A stretch of 64,000 nt of DNA from Karstenula rhodostoma CBS 690.94 (taxonomy: Eukaryota > Ascomycota > Dothideomycetes > Pleosporales > Didymosphaeriaceae). The position numbers and the translations under genes were made by a program. The notes below the pieces were generated by a model. That model was given only the letters and a program-made list of their open reading frames with translations, was not told where the DNA came from and did not search any database. Where the stretch lies: positions 833,375 to 897,374 of the forward strand of contig MU001505.1 in assembly GCA_010093485.1 (NCBI GenBank), in the 5' to 3' direction. The stretch's first letter is position 1; every line of letters starts with the position of its first letter. Shown here piece by piece: positions 23,210-34,709 of this stretch.

Positions 23210-23243
23210 GCCTAGCTTAACTAGGAGCATCTAATTTCTACGG
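23210..23243 (-). repeat. right terminal inverted repeat of the AT-rich element
   Basis: The reverse complement begins CCGTAGAAATTAGATGCTCC and is followed on the plus strand by TA (23244-23245). It matches the left end at 20189-20222. Confidence 0.85.
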
Positions 23244-23245
23244 TA

Positions 23246-24359
23246 CAGTGGGGCTTAAATGCTTCCAAACTTATTGCTCACTCTCACCCGCGTCTGCATG
23301 AGCTGATCTGTGAACCTTCATGGCCCCGAGATGAATTCTCCGACGGGGGAATTAAAGAGGTGGAAATTCTCGATCAAGGAAGGTACGACGAGTACACTTT
23401 CAATGTGTGCGTCATACAATCCTGACATCATGACTTATTCGAACAAGATTTAGACCATTCTACGGTTGTTGTTTTTTGGGCGTGCAGCAAGGTCTCCCCT
23501 CAGCAGTTCCACCATATTCGGCAGTTACCGAATGCTGGCCAGACTAACGACTAGTCTCCCAAAGGCGCGTTTTCGGGCGCAACTCCCAGGCTGAATCAGC
23601 GACTCTACGCCTCCTCGCGTGGCACCCTATCATCTCGAGCCACCAAGACACTTGCTTCGGCATTCCTACCATTGCACGATTTGCGGGCTGCAGGTGATCA
23701 CGTCCTTTACCTCCCGCCATGTCCAACGTCGTCGTGACGCCTTTGTGTAGTGTTAGTGCCGTCGCCAAGGCACACGGTTCGGGCGAAGACGAGAACATGT
23801 CGTAGCCGGTCAGGAGAATCATGCTGCCGGTCCGAACAACTACACCCTCCGAGGAAGCACGACTGCCTAGCGCGTCTGGGGGTATCAGACCTTGGAGTGG
23901 TCTTTTCTACACGAGAAAACCTAGACGCACTGGGCACCTCCGTACGTCCTCGGAGGGTGTGGGGGGGATTGACTCTTTCGAATGGGAAAGCTTTGCGAAC
24001 TCGGCTGCTCAGGGGCGAGGCTGAAGTCAGCTAGTCAGGAGGTAGGGGGATAGAGCGGTTCGTTTCGTTCGGACACGGCCTCGCAACTTGTTCTGCTAGG
24101 AGATTGTCGAAAAGATGGCGGGTCACAGCTGCTCTAGTCTGAGCACGTTGTGATGGTCATAACAAGGAGAGCTAGAAGGGGGGTGGAGAACGGCATGTGG
24201 TGTGCATCCAGCTTCTCAGCGATCGGAAAGCATGTCGAACTTCACCCCTCTAGTTTTAAAGATTGGAGAGGGAGGTGGCGTGTGAGAGTTTGACAAATCG
24301 TCACGTATATGGATGCTGTCTTTGCCTTTCTGATCCTGTCGGTAAAGTATATGGCTCTC
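23246..24359. other. gene-free spacer between AT-rich element and satellite
   Basis: Composition returns abruptly to normal after 23245. I see no gene; the frames at 23544-24034 overlap on both strands and have no family features. Confidence 0.45.
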
Positions 24360-26420
24360 CATGGTTAGAGTTTAGAGAAAGATACCAGCAGACACATGCT
24401 GCGGGCTGTCGTATATTTTAGTTAACCGCGAAAAGCATATGGCGATTTATGGTGGTGGTTTGGAGAGAGAGAGAGAGAGAGAGAGAACCAGCCGCAGACA
24501 CATGCTGCGGGCCGTCGTACATGTTAAGTAACCGCAGAAAGCACATCACTCTTCATGGTGGTAGTTTTGGAGAGAGAGAGAGAGCAGCAGACACATGTTG
24601 TGGGCTGGGGTGTATTTTAGACAGCTGGAGAAAGCACATGTTGCTGGATGATACCAACTTTTAGACCTGTAGACGAATTGAAGTGCTAGGATTTCATCAG
24701 CGCGGAGTCGCGGATATATATACGCGCCACGGGATTGTTGGCTGTTTGAATATAATGCTCGTTATTTGATTTGGTGGTCTTTGTTTGCACTGTACTTGGG
24801 TTATCGAGCAGCTACCCGCATACCTCTGGATTCTGGGCCTTTAGAAGACTGCGAACGCATCATTTAAGATGCTGAAGTGTTAGTTTTAGACTTGTGTATG
24901 TTAGGTGGAGTGTGAAGGACACTGGAGGGAAGTTTTGGGGTCATACACATGAGGCTGGGTTGTTAGATGTCGGACTTACTGTGCGAAAGTTGAGCTCAAA
25001 ATTTTACTTCGGTGGCGCATTTACAGCGAGGGGGGAAAGCAGTCCCGCGCATACAAGATGTGGCTCTCTTGTTCTAGACGATTAAAGAAGCAACATAGAG
25101 AAGCATGCTTCCCGGCTTTTATTCCTTGAATTTGTCAAGTGAAGTGGTAGTCACTATACTGAAGGAAAGTTGTGGGTTTATATACACCACCTCGGATCAT
25201 CGTATGCTCAACTCACTCATCCAAAGATAATCTTCACCATCAAGCTTTGGCGGTCGTCATCTACCATCTACATCGAGAATGCCACACCAGAGACACACAT
25301 CAAGCATTGCTTTTGGAAGTTTGAGACAACCGCGAAAGCCCGACATGGGATTTGACGTTGTGGATTTAGACCTGCGCTCGTCAGAGGAAGTGTGAAGGCT
25401 TACTGGGGTGAGAGGGTGAGATTTTATACACACCGGACCATCCTGTCTCTCATATGCCCTACTATACCTCTGTAAATGAAGATGGCTATCATCACTAGGC
25501 TTCCGCATATGGTTTTGGCGATTGATGCGCGACAAGGAGGCGCGATAGATGTATAGGATCATCTGATTTGCGCTTTTAGATAACTAGCGAATCACATGGA
25601 CTTGTGCGTAGGTGGTTTTTCGACAGGGTTGTAAACAGCCACTGAAGAACATCGACCCTTTGGGCTCTCTAGATTGCCTCTTAAGTTACGAAACGCACAA
25701 TTAACTCCACATATCCTTTTAAGACATGTTTTGGAGCGACGCATGGACGAGAGATAGGATAATCTTTTAGGGGTCAAAGAGGAACCACATAGATTGTATG
25801 AGCGTGGTTTTAAAGAGCTACCCGAAGCCCATTAACTTTGTGTGTGGGGTTTTTTTATTCGAAGATCAAGGCCGAAGTGTAAAGAGCAAGATAGAGCGCG
25901 AGGGCGAATCTTATATAAACTTGCCGCCATCTTCATCGTGTATAAGTGCTAATCAGACCCACCCATCAATGTATGTGGCCGTTGCCTAGGCCCATGCTCC
26001 AAATCTGGAGCATTTTCGACCACACGCATGCTTGGGTCCATCCAAGCTTTTGGAGGTTACTAGAGGATCATTGAATAGGATCGAGCAAGTTTTAGGAGGG
26101 CGGGTGGACACCACCATAGAGTCCGCTGCGATCTCCTTTCAAAAAGCCACCAAGAGCACATTTATTTTGTTGGTGCAACTTTCTTGACCACCAGCGAAAG
26201 GTCCTGTTTTAGTGGTAATCACAACCACAGCCCCTCGAAAACACATATGATCATACAAGCTCACGTTTTAGACAAGAAATTGCGAAATGCATTGTGAAGA
26301 ACAAAATCAAGGTAGAAAATAGAGCTTATATACGTTTTTCCGGTTCGGCCTCGTCACATTTGGATATCAGTAATCGCCGTCGTTCTCGGCGTTTCTTCGA
26401 CATGCCTTTAGCAGCCGCAC
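24360..26420 (+). repeat. degenerate two-level tandem satellite, left block
   Basis: A recurring short unit on the plus strand consists of a T-tract, AGAC or a variant, AACC[AG]CC, then a CACAT about 5-10 bases later. Examples lie at about 24418, 24524, 24616, 25318 (GAGACAACCGCGAAAG), 25576 and 26138 (AGCCACCAAGAGCACAT). Between groups of these lie longer modules holding a TATA-like string: 25177 (TTTATATACACC), 25421 (TTTTATACACACC), 25911 (TTATATAAAC) and 26325 (CTTATATACG). Divergence is high, so the limits are approximate. Two (GA)n runs are embedded. No gene is supported in the block. Confidence 0.7.
24463..24486. repeat. (GA)12 microsatellite
   Basis: Twelve GA units inside the left satellite block. 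A shorter copy in the same position of the next satellite unit is at 24570-24584, which shows the two units share ancestry. Confidence 0.9.
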
Positions 26421-27017
26421 GCACGCGCTTGCCAACTGGATTAGCAATCAGCGGGACAACGACGCGCACCACAATCATCCTTTCAGCTGGATTTTCATCT
26501 AGCAGTCGAGTGCCTAGTAGGGTTCACGACAGCGTTGGAAACTGTTCTTGTTCATACCGGGAGGCACACATGACCTATACACAAGGGCTAACACCTGGTA
26601 CGACTAATCCTGGTCAAAGGGCATACATTACGGGACTAGTAGGCTTTTTTTAAACGTGAGTTCGAGTGATTGCGCCACGGAGACTCAGCCTGAACGCGTG
26701 CATCGCACCCGGTAAAGCTGCCATCGGGATTATGGCTCCGAGACCATGAGAACGTTTTCGTAAACGCGCGCTAGCGATCACATAAGGAGATAACCTAAAC
26801 AGGAAGGGGATCTATGCTAACCAAGGTTAACGAAGGGCCGCGGGTACCTGGTTGTAGAAAAATCACGTGCAAAACGGGCCGAATGTGGCTTAGAATCCTT
26901 GGAAGCATACGAGTGCTGTTACCAATTTCCCCGCTTAATCAATCTGCCGGAGCGCGATCCCCGGCACTTTGGTCAACGAGAATAATCAATGCATCATTGG
27001 GCGGAATGGGGGCGCGG

Positions 27018-27024
27018 TATATAA
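27018..27024 (+). promoter_or_regulatory. TATA box of the GMC oxidoreductase gene
   Basis: TATATAA lies 82-88 bp upstream of the chosen ATG at 27106, the usual fungal position. It supports transcription starting between the box and that ATG. Confidence 0.55.
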
Positions 27025-27105
27025 CTCTTTGCGGGGTAGAGAATACATTGTTGCTCTACGTTGCTGCCGCGGAGTACACTCACTCTCTTCACTCGTTTGA
27101 CAAAC

Positions 27106-29354
27106 ATGATTGCCGTTTCAGGGTTAAGCTTCGCTTCTTGGGCGTTTATTGCGATCAGTGCGCACGCACACCCGCTATTCAATGGCGTCTTGGTGGAGCG
27201 AGCGGAGGACCTGAGCGAGGCTTACGATTATGTGGTTGTTGGAGCCGGCGCGACGGGTTTGACAGTTGCGAACCGATTGTCGGAGGATCCTGGTACGTAA
27301 TGATTCGCATGTCGTGCTCTGCATCTGCATGTGACTGATCACATTTGACTTGCAGCTGTCACTGTGCTCGTTATCGAAGCTGGGCAATTGTAAGTTATCA
27401 AACAGTCCCATCTTCGTCCAGATATTCGACTTACAGTATCTGTCAGTGACCAGAACGAAGACTTTGTGACCATCCCCGGTCTTGCAGGCGGCGCTGTAGG
27501 AACAAAGTATGACTGGAACACGTCGTACACTGCGAATGATGCTCTGGGCGGCCGCGTAGTGTCAATCCCTCAGGGGAAGGTTGTTGGTGGCTCGACGAAG
27601 CTAAACCGTATGGCCTTCGACCGTGGGTCGAAGTCAGATTACAATGTCTGGGAAAGCTTCGGAAACAGTGGATGGAATTTCGAAGGCATCCTGCCATACT
27701 TCAGGAAGGTTCGTTCCATGCATTTGCTTTGCGTTGACCGATGGAAAGTACGCTGTGAGAGACGGCACCTAACAGTGTTGCAGAACGAAAATTTCACGCC
27801 ACCCACGGAGGAAGTCTTGGCCGAGCACGACATCAAATGGGATCTTGCGTTTCATGGCCAAAAGGGGCCTATGCATAGCTCATATTCTCCTTTCATCTGG
27901 CCAACTACCAGTAAGTGCTGACTGAGCTGCCGATGGAATGAGACTTCGCCCACTCGTGTCTCGAATGGAGCACTGACATTCGCCGTAGAAAACCTGATCA
28001 ATGCAACAAAGGAATTTGGAATTTACATTTCTAATGACCAGGCTAGCGGGAATGCCTATGGTGGTTACTACTGCCCCCACAACCTGGATCCTGTCAATGT
28101 TACGCGGTCTTCCGCCAAAGAAGCTTATTACGACACCGCGTCCGCGCGCCAGAACTTCCACATTATTACTGGGAATCAGGTTACGCAAATCACTATTGAG
28201 GCGGCAAATGGTGTTGTCAAAGTGACGGGTGTTGAGGTAAGATGATCACTCCATAATTCGCGTGATTTTATAGCACTAACATACTTTGTATAGTTTGCCA
28301 GCTCTTCAAACGCGACACGCCAGACTGTCAGTGTTTCCCAAGAGGCTATCCTCGCCGCTGGAGCACTTCACACACCTCAGCTGCTCCAGGTCTCTGGTAT
28401 CGGGGACCCAGCGCATCTCAAGAACATCAACGTGGAGCCTATTGTCGCCCTTCCAGCTGTTGGACAGAATCTGCATGATCATGTTTCAGCTATAGTCGTA
28501 AACATAAGTAAGTCTCCACGGTCCTTGTTTCACCGGGGAATCGTCCAGTTGACATGGAAATCATAGTCAATACCACCATACTAACTGGAAGTGCACTCCA
28601 AAACGCCACCTTTGCCGCCCAGGCTCGTCAAGAATATGATGCACAAAGGAAAGGTCCTTACTCCTCTCCCACAGCGGACTTCCTCCTCTTCCTCCCCGTT
28701 TCCGTTTATTCCAATGAATCGGCTTCAATTCACGCTCAAGCCAGCGCTGGAAACGTCGCATCTTCTCTCCCATCCGACGCCACTAGAGAAGTGGTCAAAG
28801 GTTACCAAGCCCAGTACGATTCTCTCACTTCTAGACTCCTTGCCAATGACTCTGGCACCCTCGAGATTATCTGGGCAGACGGCGCCATGGTGCTAGGCCT
28901 TCAGCACCCATACTCGCGCGGGAGCGTTAAGGCAGCTTCATCCAGTATCTTTGATCCACCCATTGCAGACTCCGGCTTCTTGCGTAGCCCACTAGATGTA
29001 CTTCTTCTGCGAGAAGGCATCAAGTTTGCGCGCCGCTTCATAAAGTCTCCTTCGCTCGCGGCACTGAACCCCTTTGAGGTCGTGCCTGGAGCAAATGTCA
29101 CCAGCGATGCTGATTTGGACGAATTCATTCGCGGCAGCGTGGGGACGTTGTACCATCCGGCTGGGTCTTGTAAGATGGGGCCGAAAGAAGAGGGCGGTGT
29201 AGTGGACGGCGAGCTGAAGGTTTATGGCGTGCAGGGACTAAGGGTCGTGGATCAGAGTGTGTTCCCGCAGCTGCCCGCGAGTCATACGATGACTACGGCG
29301 TATGGAGTTGCTGAGAAGGCGGCGGATATCATTCGTGGGGTACAGAGTAAGTAA
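27106..29354 (+). CDS. secreted GMC (glucose-methanol-choline) oxidoreductase
   Basis: FAD-dependent alcohol/aldehyde oxidase or dehydrogenase family (AA3-type). My model has seven exons: 27106-27292, 27356-27389, 27447-27708, 27784-27910, 27989-28236, 28294-28507 and 28567-29354, giving 619 residues, the normal length. Residues 1-21 are a signal peptide (start MIAVSGLSFASWAF), so I preferred this ATG to the upstream one at 27061. The dinucleotide-binding fold is YDYVVVGAGATGLTVANRL (from residue 40) with its acidic end VLVIEAG. The GMC signature is GGSTKLNRMAFDRG. The two catalytic positions near the C-terminus are H554 (LYHPAGSCKMG) and H597 (PASHTMTTAYGV). All six junctions keep the frame. 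Substrate (aryl alcohol, glucose, choline-like) cannot be decided. It is the only gene within about 14 kb of repeats, yet shows no RIP damage, so it appears single-copy and functional. Confidence 0.93.
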
Positions 29355-29749
29355 AGGAACCCAGGCACAGCCGAAATCGTGTAAATATCTATACCAGTGT
29401 CTTTTGATCAAGTGGACGTGTTCAGGCTTTGAGCTTGACCACGTAGCTGTCAGCCGCGACTGGAACTATCCGAAGAACTCAATTTCAGACCTCATTTGGC
29501 TTTTACGGAACGACCAGATCCACAACTGCATGTAGGCAGCGCCGAAGATGTTTCACGCAGACGTTTGAAGTCACGTAGCATCTGTCTGTGGTGCTACTGG
29601 GCAGCGTATGTTGTCTCCTTTATACAATATCAAAAACACATGAATCTCGGATTGCCTAGGTTTGTAGATCACCTCCGCAGCACGTAATGCACTACTAAAG
29701 TCTGGTTGCCTCTGTAAGTAGTGACCTTCCATTGTTATGGTATCCGAGC
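29355..29749. other. 3' flank of the GMC gene
   Basis: No gene or clear satellite unit seen; it is the transition between the oxidoreductase gene and the right satellite block. Confidence 0.4.
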
Positions 29750-32700
29750 GGTAGAAAGACCTCCACCTGGCCACGTATTGAAAATTTAGACGACGAGAAG
29801 ACGCGAACATATCAATGAGCGATTCTCCTTCTTAAACCCACATAAACGTCCACGATGTACCATTATTAAGAACGACCAGAACTCTATCACATAGTGGAGA
29901 TATCTTCTTTTTTTAGAGCTGCACATAGCACTTTATCCTTGACTGTTATGCTTTTGGAAAAGAAGCGGAGGAACGTGGGAAGGATAATCAGTGCAAAATG
30001 AGGTCTTTGTACACATGCCTTTAGCCGATTCTCCATCAACTCGTTAAAAAATCGTTATCTTCATCATTCTCCTCACGCTAGTTGGAGTTTTGGTTGTCAG
30101 ATGGCTGAATTTCAGCAAGATCTGCCGCATATCATTGCTCCTTAAAGTTCTGGATCAATTCCGGGTAACCCATCGAGTCCTTCGTTATCCGCTTCCCAAG
30201 CGAAACACCAATAAAAACACAAGATCGTGGACTTCTTAGAATTTTAGCTCGCCACCGAAACCGCTCGTGAGGCTGCCCATGTACCCATCTTAGAGGACTC
30301 CCAAGTAAACACATGTACACGGAACGTATCAGATCTTAGAGCCTTAATAACCCAGCAGGACATGATGGAACGGTACGGCAAGTTTTAGAGTAGTGATTGC
30401 AAAGCGGCGCAAGGAATAAGACTAAGCGCAAAGGCAAAATTAATATACATCGTCCCCATCCGAAACGCCTTACTTGGCTCTCTCTATGAGGATGCCCATA
30501 ATCACTGTATCTGAGTAGTTTTATACAACTGATATCGTCTTTAGGTGACTGCCATGGCCACGTGTGGTTACGTTTTGGGTTCTTACGAAAGACACACGAG
30601 CTCGAGGGTCTCGCTTCTGGACCAAACTTCACAGGAAACCCATGCGCATAGCCTAAAATAACTTTGAACAAACCCTTTACACAAGCATCGAGACGATGAA
30701 AGAGCCTTTTAGACCACTTTCTTTGTAAATTGGGTTACCAGGTGTAGTGTGCATTATAAAAGACTACTCAGGTGGAGCTTGCATAGACTTTCTCCAACTG
30801 ATCCCCTTTCCCCGGCTACTTCCCCAGTCGAGGTGCTTATAAAGGTCCCTTTGTAATGCTTATCTGCCTTTTGGGTTCTGGCCAAGCGACGGATTAGTAC
30901 ATCCACATGATGTGTTCTTGAGACCACTTTGAAGCGGCAGAAATACACAGAGTCCGGCAGTGACGAGCTTTGGACAACCACCGACCCACCCAATTTCGTA
31001 TAATAATTAGGCTTGAGGCGTGGTATATACGTCCATCCTTCTTCCTGTCTCCTTCATTGGAGTGAAGCTCTATCACTTCTCTGCAAGAATAACATCATTA
31101 TAAACAGTTGCAATAAGAAAGACAAACATTCGGATGTCATTTCTGTTTCTTGACTGCCACCAAAGCACCGCATACTTCGTTTCAATAGATTTTCCTGGTT
31201 GACGGAAAGGCCACCCCATGTCCATCACTTCTTCAACCTTTAATGAGCCCCGCAGCCCATGGTCATCCAGTTTTGTTTAGTTTAGGCAGGTAGTCGTCAA
31301 GTCCGGTATAGAGATGGTCCATAAGAGCGAAACATGTCCAGTAGTAACGTATCGTTCCAGACTGCCAGGAGAGGCACCTCGTGATTTTCCATGAATGAAT
31401 TTTGGACACCTAGGGACGACAAATGGCTTGGGCTATGGCTACTGTGTTGAAGAACAACCAGCGGCAGCACATAGAGTGGGACCTTCGTGTTTTTTTAGAC
31501 GCCCAGACACCACATCAGGTACTGGCCCACATGCATTTTGACTGTGGATGTCAAGTACTGTGCCTCCACAGTCAAGCTACCTCGAGTGACAGCAAATCTC
31601 TCGGATCGTATGTTGTGTCCTAGCCTCGCCACACTAGAAGCGCATGGTTGGTAGTCCGCTTCGCTTTCAGATTGCCACCGAAGCACCCCATAGTTCCACA
31701 CGTAGCCACCTTCCAGACAGGCACCTATAGTTTCTTTGTCGCCGCTTTTAGACAACGCCAACAGCACATCAACCGCAGACTGAAGATCTTTTAGACGTGC
31801 GGATAGTATGTTTGATGTGCCTCCACAACCAGGCTGCAAGTGGACTTTATAAACCTGTCTCCATCCGACCTCGATATTTCGCAGTGGAGCTCATCGCCAC
31901 TTCGTAGTATAGTCCATGGTCGTAAACAGGCAGGTAGAACAAGATCGGCAAGTACAGCTAGCCAACAACGGAAAACATGATCCCTGTTGCCAGTCTTTTG
32001 CACCGCCAGCCAGCTGAAACCAGCACATATTTTGCGGGACATCCGTTTTCTAGAAAACCAGCCAGGAAGAGGACATAGGCTCTGATGTAGCCCGTTTTGA
32101 GTCCCACAACACATCATCCAAGTACCGGTCCGTTTTTAAACAACCGAGGTAGTTATCAAGTCGTGTGCAGGACAGAATCCTGCACGATAGCAAGATTATA
32201 TACTCCTCCCCATCTGAACCCCCCCTTTTGAAATGGTGCCCACCATCAGCTCTCCACGATAATCTTTCCAGACGACCAGCCACGAAGATCTCCTCGTCTT
32301 CCTCCTTCCCAGTTTGCGACAGCCAAACAAGAACGACACATCATTATCATCGTTATTGTTTTCGAGACAACCCGCGCATAGGATCGAGTGCCTTGTATTT
32401 TTAACAACCACCAAACCCCCGCATGATTCCGTCTTGCCCTATCTTTGAACAGCCACCAGCCCACCCATTAACTCCCGAGCTTATCGGTTTTAGACAACCC
32501 CCACCACATGCGCTTTGCCGCTGCACCGTTTCAGACACGCGGTTGTCAAGTCCTGTGTAGAGCAGCTGTCCCAGCGGGATATCTTATATACCCCTCCCGC
32601 ATCCGAAGTCCCTCTCTGCGCGTCCTTGGAAGTGATTGTTGTGCTTTTTGGACAAACGGCGAAGGGCGACACATAGTCCGTCTTGTGCGTGGGTTTGTGA

Positions 32701-33420
32701 GAGGCACAGAAGCAGCACATGGGTGCATTTCGTCGATGGGTTTGAACGCATGCTTCCGGTCGGTGCTTTTGACAAGACACCCACGCGAGGCACCACATTT
32801 CCTCCTTCGTCTACCGCTTTTACACCGCCACGGGCCATACTTTTTTCAAGAAGCTGTTTTTGGAGGACCACCAATCCACATGACAACTGATGAGGCCAGG
32901 TTTTAGACGACGATGTCAGCGAAGTGTGTAGACCTAATCCTCGCACAAGAGTGAGATTTATACCCCCCATCCCACCCATCCGAATCGTTTTCCCGTGGCC
33001 TTTAGGGTGGTGGTGGATATCCTTCCGTGTGATAGTTTGTAGTCCTGCGACAGTTCCAAAGACGAGCACATTCGATGCTATACGTATCCGTTTGAGACAG
33101 TGCACGCATGCAGAGCAGGATTGGTGTTTTCGACATACCACCAGGCCCACACATGCCGATATCTTTTTCTCCTTTTCGACAGCCACCCAAGCCAAACCAG
33201 AGCCACATACCTCATCTTTAGTCATGCATTTAGCCAGCCAGAGGCAACACATGCCCCGTGCCAGTATAGTTTTCAGCCAACTCCCACCCCACCACATACG
33301 CTTTCTTAGCTCAATCTTTTAACCAGGCAAATCGCCAGACATACCGCTACCTCCCTGTCCACCTCCCAGGCGGGAGTTATATACCCGTCCGCCCCGAACC
33401 TCCTTTAGAACACGACGATA
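29750..33420 (+). repeat. degenerate two-level tandem satellite, right block
   Basis: Best preserved between 31440 and 33420. The short unit (40-50 bp) has the approximate consensus TTTTAGACAACCACC, then CACAT. Good copies are at 30953 (GACAACCACCGACCCACCC), 31747 (TTTTAGACAACGCC), 32399, 32443, 32489, 32766, 32856, 33138 and 33271. Every several units a longer module appears: a box like GTCAAGTCCTGTGTAGAG, then about 25 bp later TTATATACCCC and CATCCGAA. TATA strings of this module are at 30441, 31023, 31845, 32194, 32583, 32956 and 33374. The last five are spaced about 350, 390, 373 and 418 bp. All copies point the same way as in the left block. A 237-codon minus-strand frame (32584-33297) is the repeat read in an open phase, not a gene I can support. 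Confidence 0.75.
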
Positions 33421-34085
33421 CGATGGTGATGAGCACCACCGTTGCCAAAGGTAAAGAAGGAGGATAGTCAGGGGAGCGTGGATACCCCGGACACGGCTCT
33501 ACTCGCCCTGGCTCCTCCCGACCCTGGTTTCGCCCTTCCCCGCCCCACGCACCAGAGCCATCGTGGAGGGCGAGTGCGCAAGCAACGCGTGGGCCAGCGG
33601 TGGGATGGTGGGTGGGTGAGTCACACCTTCCCTGCCACTCCGCTCCCACCCACGGTAAACAAAACCAACCTGATACACGCGAGTACTACGCGCAAGAGGA
33701 AACATGGCAACCACAACAAAGCACGCGACAAGGGACGGGCAATATGTTGATGAGATGCATAATTTCGTAAATTACTCTAGGATCTAGGAGTGGCAGTTCA
33801 CTGTGCCATCCATGTCTATCGTGTATGTGTATATATGACCCTAGCCAGATCTAGTTTTCGGCCGAGAGCGGGTATTGCGGTTGAAAAACGCCGGTGCCGT
33901 GTATGATGCTTTTGAGAGAGACGCGCTAAGTGACTTTTTTTCTAATCCAACAACGTGAGAGGAGGCGAACAACCAGACGAGAGAGGGGGACGAGTGACGA
34001 GAGGAGATGCAAGACTCGCTCGGTGACTCGCTGGAAACGCGGCAAAGCAGTAACGTAACGCAGCAGACAGACACGAAGACGGGTG
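33421..34085. other. intergenic region right of the satellite
   Basis: No gene supported. The frame at 33442 has no ATG start. The right end is the 3' flank of the Ups2-like gene. Confidence 0.4.
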
Positions 34086-34709
34086 TTATATCTTAGCTTC
34101 CCGCAGGATGGGACTCTTCTGCTCCTGGAACGCCCTGCGGCTCATCTCAAGCACCGTTTCGAAGCCCTCCCGCCCCTTCGCGGCGTTCTGCTGGAACCGC
34201 TCGACTGTGACTTCCTCGAGCTTGTTCCTGATCTTGGCCCATCCGCCGCAGAGCGCGGTGATCTCGGCACGTTGCTGGAACTTGGTTTTGCCGGCGGGGT
34301 TCGACGACGAGGGCGAGTATATGCATGTTTCGCGGACATTGAGGAGATCCGACCATGTGAGGTTCATAGAGCAGAGGGTGACGCTGCGCTGGGACGCGTC
34401 GACGTACGAGGTCTCGTAGACGAGGGAGGTGTCCTGGCCGCCGAGGAGGGAGAGGACCCATTTTGGGGCGGTTTGCTTGCAGGTTATGAGGCGCTCTGTT
34501 CGAAGCTGTTGCGTGGGTTAGCGATGGAGATGGGTAGAGAGTGCGGGAGGGCTTACGATGCCGGTGGATGGGTCGACGGTCCGTGACAGGGTGTCAACTG
34601 CGATAACGTGCTTGCAGCTCTCGTTCCAGGGCCCGTATTTCCGCCAATTGCTTATGCTGACCTCTTCCCACGAGTAGTCAAACTCGGTGCTTTGCTGGAA
34701 GATCTTCAT
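34086..34709 (-). CDS. UPS2: PRELI-domain mitochondrial phospholipid transfer protein (Ups2-like)
   Basis: PRELI/MSF1 family. Such proteins form complexes with Mdm35 in the mitochondrial intermembrane space and carry phosphatidic acid or phosphatidylserine between membranes. Exon 1 34557-34709 and exon 2 34086-34505, with a 51 nt intron (GTAAGC...CAACAG), give 190 residues, the usual length. The protein starts directly with the domain: [18 protein letters not shown], then [24 protein letters not shown], a beta-strand region with [11 protein letters not shown] and ETCIYSP, and the C-terminal helix with [11 protein letters not shown] and [11 protein letters not shown]. The beginning and the TERLIT-KQ string resemble the Ups2/Ups3 (phosphatidylserine) branch more than Ups1. 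That assignment is from memory of the family; a tree would settle it. The gene stands alone next to the satellite. Confidence 0.92.

Larger units (their letters stand above)
20189..23243. mobile_element. RIP-saturated TIR element with TA target duplication
   Basis: A 3,055 bp block that is extremely AT-rich and TpA-rich. By eye CpA and TpG are almost absent between about 20280 and 23100, as expected after saturating repeat-induced point mutation. No frame of 60 codons survives within it. Its ends are inverted copies: the left end starts CCGTAGAAATTGGATACTCC and the reverse complement of the right end starts CCGTAGAAATTAGATGCTCC; similarity continues through AGTTAA for about 34 bp, with mainly C/T or G/A differences. 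TA flanks both sides (20187-20188 and 23244-23245). TA duplication plus inverted repeats points to the Tc1/mariner superfamily, although 3 kb is long for such elements and nested insertions are possible. The transposase cannot be recognised. The terminal 60-90 bp are less mutated than the core. Confidence 0.85.

Noticed and set aside
32584..33297. 237-codon minus-strand frame with recurring Cys/Trp/Lys pattern
   Set aside because: The periodic peptide pattern follows from the satellite DNA unit; adjacent satellite units are in other frames and no start context or conserved domain is visible.
24360..33420. CRISPR-like array
   Set aside because: Units are degenerate throughout, with no constant repeat alternating with unique equal-length spacers, and the genome is eukaryotic.
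33442..33750. 102-codon frame near the satellite end
   Set aside because: It begins at a TTG, not ATG, and has no recognisable sequence features.
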